Source: Gonium pectorale
Taxonomy: Eukaryota; Chlorophyta; Chlorophyceae; Chlamydomonadales; Volvocaceae
Direction: 5' to 3'
Length of the DNA: 35,482 nucleotides
Assembly: GCA_001584585.1 (NCBI GenBank)
Contig: LSYV01000002.1
Coordinates: 1,366,133 to 1,401,614, forward strand
In this document: positions 1-9,184 of the stretch, piece by piece
How the letters are laid out: each line of letters starts with the position of its first letter
Position numbering within the stretch: the first letter of the stretch is position 1
Notes under the pieces: generated by a model
Seen by the model: the letters and a program-made list of their open reading frames with translations, nothing else
Told to the model about the DNA's origin: nothing
Databases searched by the model: none
Program-made: the position numbers and the translations under genes

Positions 1-1264
1 AATATGGGGGTAACAAAAACAGCGTTTTTCGAGTACAGTACTCCATAAAGATGCAATGCGGCTTGGTGGCGCGTGGCGGAAACCCCAGGGCGAGGCCCGA
101 GCAGCTGGCGTGTTGCGTCAGGCGTTGCGGACGCCTCCAGCAAACCGTTAGCGGCGCCAGGTGTAAAGCGTCCGCATCACGCCGGCGCTTCAACACAGAG
201 CCACCGCAGTTCGCTGCATCCTGCTGGTCGTTGCCATGCGCCTCGCTAGGTGCCGCAGCTGCGGCTTGCCGCGGCCCGGAATGAACTTAAGCTGCAACTA
301 AGTTATAGCCTGTGCAGTATATTGAAACGATTTGCCGAGAGACGACCGGTACAAGGCCGGTCAATGTCGCTTGTTTCTTGTCTTAGACGGGAACTCTGAA
401 GAGTTCATAGATGTGCAACTTTTAGGTTTTGAGTGACAATGACCGTAGTGGGCCCGCGCCTTCGGCCCCCATACGGTCGACGGGCCGAGGAACGGAGTAC
501 AGCCCGTTCCAGGGCCGGCCATTCCTCCCAGTGGCCTCCCAAATGCCGATTTATTCCTTGAAAGGAATATATTCCTCAAATCAAAAACACTGGTTACCGG
601 TACCTGCTTTCCTGTGTGCTCCTTCCATGGCATGCGCCCCACTTACTGTAGGGCAGCTTCAGTGGCGCGTGAGCAGTGGAAATGGCATCCACCCTGTCTC
701 TCGAAGGCAGCGGGCGGCGTCCGGCCCTAGGCGCGGCGAGCCGGCAGACCCGCCGCAGGCGTCTACCCTTGCTCAATACTCATAACCGGGCCGGTTTGCG
801 GCCTCCGGCACAGGCGGACACGTCTGATGAGTGATGACCCGACACAAGCTATACCGCTGCTCGTATCTATGAGTGCTGATCAAAGCTTAGAAGGTGGTCC
901 GTATTGTTGCGTATACGGGGTACACGAATATCAATGTGCGATCCTAACAATGCTGACAAAACCGGGGTCACCTCCTTGCCCACCGCCGCCTCGGCGGGCC
1001 CTCGCAAGTCCCCTTGTCGAACACACATAGCTAGGCCCCTTGTTGTTCTGGCTTACGCCATTTCAACGGGAGGGGTGTGTGCACGGCATGTCAGTCGTAC
1101 AGTCGTACGGACGTAGTTGCTGCCCCAGGACGGCCGACGAGCCGCTTAAGGGCGCAAGTTCCGCAACCTTGCGTTCGTAACTTTCAAGGATAGTCAAAGC
1201 ATGGCAGAGCACGCAGAGGACAGCCGTGGACTGAAACCTTAGCACCGCTTTGGCCAGATGAACA
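1..1264. other. Gene-free upstream region
   Basis: I find no supportable coding exon here; the short open frames overlap in several frames and match nothing I recognise. A TGTAA motif at 162-166 could be the polyadenylation signal of a gene lying left of the window. Small palindromes occur at 391-406 (GAACTCT, 2-nt loop, AGAGTTC) and at about 551-575 (ATTCCTT/AAGGAAT followed by GGAATATATTCC). The last few hundred bases probably hold the promoter and 5' UTR of the PWWP gene that starts at 1265. I cannot place a transcription start. Confidence 0.5.
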
Positions 1265-1311
1265 ATGTTCCATCTAGGCGCCTTGGTGGTCGGTGTCCCG
1301 CCAGGCCTTGA
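1201..1311 (+). promoter_or_regulatory. Two short upstream ORFs before the PWWP gene
   Basis: An ATG at 1201 opens a 13-codon frame ending at TAG 1240-1242. A second ATG at 1258 opens a 17-codon frame ending at TGA 1309-1311, so it overlaps the first 47 bases of the main coding region in another frame. The main ATG at 1265 lies seven bases downstream of the second upstream ATG, and an in-frame TGA sits at 1259-1261. If the transcript begins upstream of 1201, these frames would be expected to lower initiation at 1265. That last point is inference from general scanning rules. Confidence 0.35.
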
Positions 1312-4300
1312 CTACTGGTGGCCTGCGGTCGTTGCAGACATCGCGCACGCGCCTACCGAGCAGCGGCAAGAGCTTGCCGATGAGCTAATCGGTCAGGATA
1401 ATGTCCTGTTGTCTTATCTTGGCAGCCCACCATTCGAATTTTCAGTCTGCGAGGGGGAAGGGGTGCAGCGCATTTCCAGTGAACAAGACCTTCAGTACCT
1501 TTACATCCCTGCCAAGGGGAAGCATCGGAAGGTGTGCGTACTGCATGTATCGACGTAACCTTTTCTCTGCTCCTCGCCCCTGTAACAAGCAGCGTGGCTG
1601 GATGCGACCGGTTGCTCCCTTCCCATCCTCCTCCACAGCACGTCATAAAGGGCGTAGAGGAGATGCGGCAACTGCTGCGGCGTCGCCAGGATGGGGGCAA
1701 GGTGCCCGGCAAGGCGCTGCAGCAGCTGCCGTCTGGGGACCAGCCAGCAGGCGACACGGTGGTGGACTTGGCCGATTGCAGCACCTGGCCGCAGGCTCTC
1801 CGGCGTCGGGCTCTGCTGCCCTCCCCGCAGAGGCTGGACGCCAGAGGCGCTCGGCACGTGATGGCCGCAGATGCCATGGCTGCCCTGCGTGCCGCTGCCA
1901 GGGATGCTCGAAACCTGACCGATGTGAGCTTGGCGTCTTGCCCTGGCCAGTGCCCCGCGCCCACACCCGAAACGTTCCCTGAAGCCATGACGCTGACAGC
2001 CCTCTGCCCAACCAACTCAGCTGTGTTGCTTGCGAGACATATATGTGTTCCGCTGCCGGACCTGGGCATGGTTTCCTACAACCCCATCTACAGCTTATCA
2101 TATGTCACTAATACTTCGGCACCTTGCGCCGCACTGGTTGCGCTTGTCCAGGATACGACGTGGGAGCGGCTCGTGTACAGCCGCTCGTCGCAGCTGGGTC
2201 AGCGAGCGCTCGACTTATCAGGTGCTGGCGGGGCCGCCGCAACGAGCGCCCGCGAGGAGCAGCCGCCGCCTGGCGAGCCACGGCAGGTGGCGGCAAACGC
2301 TCGGGAGCAGGCAACAGCTGTAGCGGTGGCTGCTGCCACCCGCAGCTCGCCCAGCCTGCTTGCAACGGAGGCGGATAAATCTGAGGAGGGGCTTGGCGGC
2401 GCACGCGGTGCCGAGCAGGCTGGCAGCGATGGGCGGCAAGAGGCCGGGCAATTGGCCGCAGGGCCGCAGGCAAAGGAAGTGCCGCCGCCAGCTCCGCTAC
2501 CTAATTCCGCTGCGGAGGCGGCCCCCGGAAAGGCGGATGGTGGAGGAGGCGCTGTTGCTGGCTCTCCTCTTCGTCCCGTTGTTGCCTGGCTGAGAGGCGC
2601 TGCTCGGGATGTGCTCAGCGCACCCATAGTGAGGCCGCCTGCACAGAGGGCATTTGGATCGGGGCCGTCTGTCCGGCTGAAAAGCTTAACTGTGCAGCCG
2701 TTTGCCCCTTACCGCTTGCAAATCTTGAGCTTGACGGCGGAGCTCGGGCCTATGTTATGAATGCGACATGTCCACCATATACCCGCGCTAGCAATGCCGC
2801 TTATGGCGCGGCACTGTCAAGACCGCCCGTCTGCCTGCCTCTTCCGATGTTCATGTGCTCGTCTGCGCACGTTGGCCCACCTGCAGGACGCGAGGCTATT
2901 TGCCGTGCTCGTGTGCCACATACGGCATCGAGGCCGCGCTGCCATGGCTTCAACCTCCAACGGCGGCCTTGGCCCCAATCAGCCTGGCGGCGCAGGCGCT
3001 CCTGCACAACCCGTTTCCGAATCGCCCCAAGCCGTCGCCGAATCGCCCCAACCCGCCGCCGGCGCCCAGGCGGCAGCCGCTTTGGCTGTACCTTCTGATG
3101 GTACGGAGACGCGGGCACAGGATGAAGAGCCGGCGCCGAAGCGCCGACGCACGGCGGCCAAACGTGCCGCAGGCAAGGCCGCTGCTGGCGGTGTTAACGG
3201 TGGAGAGGACGCTGCGACAGGAGGGGAGCAGGAAGCTGAGGAGAAGGGCTGCGGCGGGGCGAAGCGGCAGTCCACGCGGTCACCTGCTCTAGAGGAGCTG
3301 CCTGCCCAGCCGCCTCCGCCGGCGGCAGCGGGGGCGCCCGTGACCACGGGCTCTGAGGAGCTGCACGAAAAAGGCAGTGGCGGGGCGGCTGGCGTACCCG
3401 CCCAGACTGCCACCGCGGGCCAGGCTGTGCCTGAGGGAGAAGGCGAGCATGTCGCGGCCGCTGTCGCCGCCAATGCGGGGCCCTCGTCATCCATAGACGC
3501 GCCAGGCGCAAAGGATGAGGGCAAGAGCCCACGGGCTCTGGAGCCGACGCGGGAAGCGGAGACGGGCCGGCCTGGGTCTCCGATCAGCAGCCTGCTGCGG
3601 AAGCGGTGGCTCACGCCTCCGCCACAGCAGCTGGCTCAGGCGGCCCCCCATCCCACTGGGTCGGGCGGCATTCCATCCGCCTCCGACACCGCCACTGGCG
3701 CTGGTGCCGCAGCCATCGCCCCGCTGTCGGGAGTCGCCGAGTCGACTGAGGGCGCGGCGCCTTCGGCCGTCGCGCCCGCCACATCTGCAGCCACTTCGCA
3801 GGGCCTTGCTGGGCCGCCACCACACCTGCCGCTGCCGCCGTCTCGCAGCGCCAGCGCCGAGCCTCCGCCTGCTGCTGCCACCGCGGCTAGGTCCAGCGCC
3901 GCGCAGCCTGCGGCTGGCTCCCCGCATTGGAGGGCCATTCGACGGGCGGCTAATGAGTCCCTGGGCTACTGCGGAGACCACCTGACCAAGCTGGACGACC
4001 CGCAATGGGCGCTGCGCTACCTACGGCACCTGGCCAAAGACCCCGAGGCAGCCATCAGCCAGCCCACCACCATCCGGACTGCCAGCGCCCGGGCGGCTCT
4101 GATGCGCGCCAGGGAGATCTGCTTCCGGGAGAGCAATTTGGCGGCAACGGGTCAGCCGGGCAAGCGTTGCGTCGCGCTGCTGACGATCGTTAGCGCCTGG
4201 AACCCGCCGGAGCAGGACCGGGAAGCGGACAAGGACGCCAGCGCGACGCCCGAGGCCGAGGTTCCCAGGGAGCGCGCCGGGTCGCAACAGCCCTCGCAGC

Positions 4301-7300
4301 AGCGGGGTGGGGAGGCACCTGCGGCAAAGCCAGCGGCGGCCAAGGTGCAGACGTCGCGGGCTGCCACGGCCGCCGCCGCCCCAGGCCGCGGGTTCAGCCC
4401 TCTGGCAAAGGCCCAACAGCAGTCCTCGGATGCTGCGCAGCGCGGGGCAGGCGGCCCCATGCGGGAGAGCTCCGTACCTGCCTCGAGCCAGCTGACGCAG
4501 GAAGCTGCGTTGAAGGCCAAGGAGTCGCGCGTAGCATCGAAAGCTACCACCAAGCTCACGGCCGATGAGGAGCTGGACCTGGGAGCCTTGGAGTACCCTC
4601 TCCGTCGCGTTGTGGATGTGTCGGCCCGCAGCACAGCCCCTGCTGGGGGGCCTAGCGGCGCACAGCAGGTCCGGCCTCTGCCAGTTCGGCCTGCTCCCGC
4701 TGCCGGCGCAGGCGTGCGGCCGGGCGTGGGCGTGTCCGGCAGCGGCGTGCAGAACATCGTGTCTATGGTTGGTCTGAAGCCGCCGGCGTCAGCTGCAGGC
4801 GGGGCGAGGCTGCCTGGCATGGCGCAGGCAGCGCCCTCGGCCCGGCTGGCGCCCGCCGGCAGGCCGCCGGGTGGGGGCCCGGGAGCGCCGGGTGTCGGCG
4901 CCTCCCAGGCGCAGCAGCAACATCAGCAGCAGGCGGTTGCCCAGAATGAGGGGAATCGGCTGCATATCTGGTTCGGAAAGGTGGGGCTTGGCGAGGCAGC
5001 AGCAGTGATAAGAGTGCGGCCTGCGTTGCTTGTGTCCTATGCAAGTGTTGCCCTCGCCCATGCATGACGACCTTTTCCCTTCGTTACTTGACATTGACTT
5101 CTCTCGCAGGGCGGCCCCATTCCGACCGAGACCACAATGGATGGCGTCGCAGAGAGCGTTGCCGCACATGACCCCACCAAGCGGTAAGTGTAGAGCTGTG
5201 CCCAGCTCTGCCTGGCCGTGCCCGGCCTGATGCAACCCGTCAAGTGGCAGGACACCCGGGCCGTGCGCACCCTACGTAACGGAGCAGGGAGGGTCCAGCT
5301 TGCAGTAGATCTGGTTGATGGGTGCTGGACTTCGCCCTGCGGCGGCACGAATTCCCATTTTGAAAATCCCCGCCCGATGCGGCCACCCGCAGGCCCAGCG
5401 TGCACATGGACTTCGCGAAGCGCTGCGCCACGCTGACGTTCCACCAGGAGGGGGATGCGCAACGGCTACGGGGCACGTTGCGGGTGAACGGTTGCGCATT
5501 GCTGAAGGTGCGCGCGATGTACAGTTTGGGAATCTGCGTTGTGGTGGTGCGCCAAGCGCCCGCGTCCCGGACCCGCTATTGGCCAGAAGCTGACCGGGGC
5601 AGCTTCGACGTTGCCGGGCTGGGAATGGCTTTGTTGCGTGTAATCGCGACGGTTTACGGGGGATCTTCCTGCGGGGTCTCCATGCGTGTTCTTGGTGTTG
5701 CTCTCTGTGGGCCGTCGGCTTTAGCACCACTGCTTCCTGACCCCGCCTGCCCCATGGCTGTCCTCACGCTATGCAGCTTCAGTCCATGGAGCACGTGCAG
5801 GTGCGCCGCTATGCGTGGGTATAACATCCTCGGTTCAGTGATGGGGGACATGGGCTCGGCCGCTCGCCACATGTCTATGGCGCCCAGTAGTCATCTATGG
5901 CGCCCAGTGCAGCTACGCGTTAGCACCACCTGGCACTTTGCAGCTGAGGCTTCGCAGATTGTCGGCTTCCTACGATTGATGTGTCGGCCACTCTGTCACT
6001 GCAGATGACCATCACTCGGCCCGGCACTGAGCCGCAGTCACCCTGGACTACCATGGGGACAAAGCCGCAACCTAATCTTCAACGGCGGCCTGGTCCCTGG
6101 CCTGCACCCTATCCCAAGGGCCCGGGGCCGGGATCGGGGGTCGCACCGGCAGTGCCTCCGCCGGCTCCGGGGGCAGGTGCGATGCCGCCGTCGGGGAACG
6201 AGCCTGCTGGGTCCTTGCCGCGGCCGGGCGGCGGCCATCCCCCGGGGCCAGTCGACCCAAGCAGGGACTTCCGGCAGCAGCTCCCCTCGAGGCAGGCGCC
6301 ACGGCCGCCCATGCAGCGCGCCGTCCTGCCCGCCGCGCCATCCGCTTCCCTGCCGGCCATGCGGTCAGCGCCACAGCATGCCGGTCTGCCGTCGGACCCG
6401 CGTGCACGACACCGCAGCTCCTCGGTGGGGGGCGTGCCTCCGCCCCCGCCGCCTGCTGCTCCGCCAGTGCCTCCCAACCTGCATCCCTCCTACGTGGGCT
6501 CCATGCCCTGGCTGGAAGAACAGGAGCCGGCGGAGCCCTGGCGAGCCGGCCGGCTGTACTCCCCTTCCCGGGCGCCGGCCGACGAGCCGCTGCCGCGGCT
6601 GTACTCCCCCACACGCGGTCTCGAGGAGGATGACGACCTGAGCGGCGCAGAGAGGGCAGGCCAGCAGCCGCAGGGACCTGCCGGGGTGGCGGCGTCGGTG
6701 GCTGAGCGGCCCCACGCCGCGTTGGGCTTTGGCCGCGGTGCCGCGAGCCGATTGCAGCAGCGCCAAGGCAGTGACAGTGCGTCGCTGGAAGGCAAGCACT
6801 CACCGCCACCTCAGGCTGGATTGGGGATGCATCCATTAGACGAGCAAGGGGAGCGCGAGCCCAAGCGCCGGAAGACCGACTCCCACCAGCACCAGAGCGG
6901 GCTTGAGCCGAGCGGAGGGGAGAGGCCCGAGACCCTGGGTGGCGGCATACCACTGCCTCCCCTCCTGGACCCGGAAACACGTGCAGAGGTGCATGTGCTA
7001 CCCGATCAGCAGGCAGCCGAAAAGCTGAGGGAGGGTTCTGCGGATGGCGGCATGCCTGAGGAAGGAGCGGCGGGCGAGGCAGCCAGCAGGAAGCGGAAGG
7101 CGTCGCAGTCACCTCCGCGCCAGCGCCCGAGTGCAGGTGAGCGGCCTTGTTCAGCCGTGCCATTGCGCTTACCGTATGCAAACGCGTCGGCGCATCTACG
7201 GTGTTGGCTAGCAAAGCTGCCGTATTGCTGATTGAAAATCTTGCCCATTGCTTGGCACAGTTCATCCATAATTAGCCCTACTGGTCCCATCCTCCCAATT

Positions 7301-8336
7301 TCGACAGGCCATGCCCTCGCGGAGATCGAGGGCGGCGAACGCGCGGCCGCAGCTGTGGAGGGCGCCGCTGCCGTTGGAGAGATCACTGCGGTGCCCGCGG
7401 TCGTGCCCGATTTTGCCGGCCTGGCTGCTGGCGCCGGCGCCCATCTGTCTTCGGCCACTGCGCCGTCGGCGGCAATTACACCCTGCGCAGCAGACGACCC
7501 CGGTGCTGGCATGTCGTCGGCAGCCGTCGAGCTGCCGGGCGCTGTAGGCGCCGGACTTGGTGGCGAGCAAGCCCAGGCTGCACAGGCCGGGGCTGGCGCC
7601 CCTGAGCCGGCGGCAGCCCTCGGGGGCTCCATCGCCTCTGGTGCGGGCCCGTCGGATGCCGCTGCCGCGGAGGCGGGGGTTGCGGGAGGCGCGGCAGGCG
7701 TCGTGGAGGCGTCTCCAATGACCCGGCAGCGCAACGAGGCGCTGGTGCACGCACTGGTCCAGGGCCTGTCGCCAGAGCTGCTGGCGGAGCTGGGTAACGT
7801 TTTGCAGGTGGGTGGGTTGCGAGCATCGTCACGGGAGTGGGTGGCTTGCCTCATTGAAGCGAGCAGGGCTGAATGGCCCCTCAAACGCAGAGAGCTGGCT
7901 TCAAAGCGGGTGTTTGCCGGAATCGAGCAAGGGGATGTGTTCTGGGCGGCTAAGGGAGATATGGGGCCGAGAGGTCGATGGGAGGGGTGTGAGGTAGCGC
8001 TGTGCAGGCCATAAGCCCAGGGACCACAAGTTGATAACCCAGACATGGGCACTCGCCTGTCACAGAGGGTCTGAGGCGGGGGAGTGACTAATATGGAACC
8101 TGCAGGTGGGGGGTGCCTCCCAGCTCTTTACGCGAGCGGCCCCGTCAGACTTTGACGCGGCCTCGCTTGATCTAACCCCTGAAAATCCATCAGCATCACT
8201 GGCCTCCCTGCCCGCAGGTGCCGGAGTTGGACCCTCAGTAAACGCCTCGCAAGCACGGACTGCTTGGAACTTGGCAGAGCGGGGGCTCGGTATGAACCGC
8301 TCATACTTTGTGGTCATTTGGAGCAGGCCGAAGTGA
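1265..8336 (+). CDS. PWWP-domain nuclear protein, possible TFIIS-N/IBD-like domain
   Basis: Proposed exons: 1265-1531, 1639-1923, 2152-2628, 2887-4980, 5110-5183, 5393-5507, 6005-7136, 7308-7807, 8106-8336. All phases join, giving about 1,724 residues. Residues 8-60 resemble a PWWP domain: LVVGVPPGLDYWWPAVV, then VLLSYLGSPPFEF for the beta-strand that carries the aromatic cage. PWWP domains bind methylated histone tails and DNA. Basic NLS-like patches are PKRRR (~3138) and PKRRK (~6862). About residues 690-782 (3928-4203) form an isolated ordered, helical stretch inside Ala/Pro/Gln-rich disorder, with ALRYLRHLAKDPEAAI and a later SAWN, reminiscent of TFIIS-N/LEDGF integrase-binding folds. The intron at 1924-2151 has a CTAAT branch-like site. 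The intron at 2629-2886 removes the in-frame TGA at 2758. Weak points: the donor at 5507 (5483 is also possible) and the last exon (reading on from 7807 would stop at 8014). The 2943 ATG has a good context, so two genes are possible. Confidence 0.65.
5874..5908. repeat. Tandem 20-bp duplication in an intron
   Basis: The 15-mer TCTATGGCGCCCAGT occurs at 5874-5888 and again at 5894-5908, twenty bases apart, inside the intron before the exon at 6005. It looks like a recent slippage-type duplication with no evident function. Confidence 0.85.
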
Positions 8337-9184
8337 CTCGTGCCCTGCATGTCACTAGGTGCGGTGAGACCTATGGGCCGTGTGCGGCGCTTGATTGTCG
8401 TACACTAACAAGCGGCATCAGACATGGTGTTGACAATACGAAATGTGACGATAGAAGATATGACTGACCATTGTTGCGGGCTGCTGAAGTTGGCGTCGGC
8501 CGGTTCGCTCAAACATGTTGCTTTCATTGTCAAAGAGTGCCGATGGAGGACTGACTGCAGGGGCAACCATGCCGACACTCCTCGTGCCGGCGCGTACACT
8601 GCACAAGGTAGACGACGCGAACCACCTAGTGCCGCATATTCGGTGCCGTGAGACGCATCATATTGCACTGCACAAAGAATAGAGAATCTCCCTGTTAGCC
8701 TTATCGTTCGACAGAGCGCAGGGTCATACGGAAACGAGCACTTCAGACCCCCCGCACGTGGGATTTTACGTCGACTGCCCGCTGCCAGCTTGCCTTTCGA
8801 CCAGCACACTTGCTAGCAGTCGGCCAACAATCCGAACTTGTGAGCGTTTCTGACGTCCGCGTCAACACGCTTTCGGCAGCTCGACACCCCTGCAGCGCGG
8901 ATTGCTCATTCCTTGCAGAACTGGCTGGGGTAGCGAGAAGATCAAATTGGTATTGGTTGCAGCTGCAGTTTCCGGTCAGGCCTCGTTCGGAGGAGGCTTT
9001 CTTACGCCACGCCAGCGCCAGAAACACCAAGGCCGCACGTATCCAGAGTGCAATTGGGCTACATATTCTAGGCGCGGCGGATCTCGGTCAGTTGTGACTT
9101 TATCGTCCCGCGTGGCTCAGTGACAGCGAGCCAGCGCCGTTGATTTGTAAATGCGCAATTGACGGACCGGAGGAGCCCGCAACA
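8337..9184. other. Intergenic: PWWP 3' UTR and SPX promoter
   Basis: These 848 bases separate the proposed stop of the PWWP gene from the SPX start codon on the same strand. The only TGTAA polyadenylation-type signal I see is at 9146-9150, just before the SPX ATG. The PWWP transcript may therefore run close to the SPX gene, or its signal may be a variant. A P1BS-like site lies at 8634-8641. A one-base-off relative, ACATATTC, lies near 9061. I recognise no coding exon here. Confidence 0.5.
8634..8641. promoter_or_regulatory. P1BS-like site GCATATTC upstream of SPX
   Basis: GCATATTC fits the palindromic consensus GNATATNC bound by MYB-CC phosphate-starvation regulators (plant PHR1, Chlamydomonas PSR1). 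It lies about 550 bases upstream of the SPX start codon, a normal promoter distance. In land plants SPX genes are classic PHR1 targets through such sites. Use in this alga is inferred. Confidence 0.45.

Noticed and set aside
551..575. Heat-shock-element-like TTC/GAA pattern
   Set aside because: The GAA/TTC units are not at the required five-base spacing; it is better described as two overlapping short palindromes.
6072..7265. 397-codon minus-strand open frame
   Set aside because: Antisense of the Pro-rich PWWP-gene exon. Long antisense frames are expected in DNA this GC-rich.
7808..8014. Continuation of the PWWP-gene exon past 7807 to a stop at 8014
   Set aside because: The GTGGGT donor and an in-phase acceptor at 8105 favour splicing, and 7808-8014 has intron-like composition; kept only as an alternative end.
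7006..8052. 348-codon minus-strand open frame
   Set aside because: Antisense of the Ala-rich exon 7308-7807 and flanking introns; no domain or splice pattern.
9146..9150. TGTAA as the PWWP-gene polyadenylation signal
   Set aside because: It would give an 800-base 3' UTR that ends almost on the SPX start codon. Possible but not supported enough to call as a feature.
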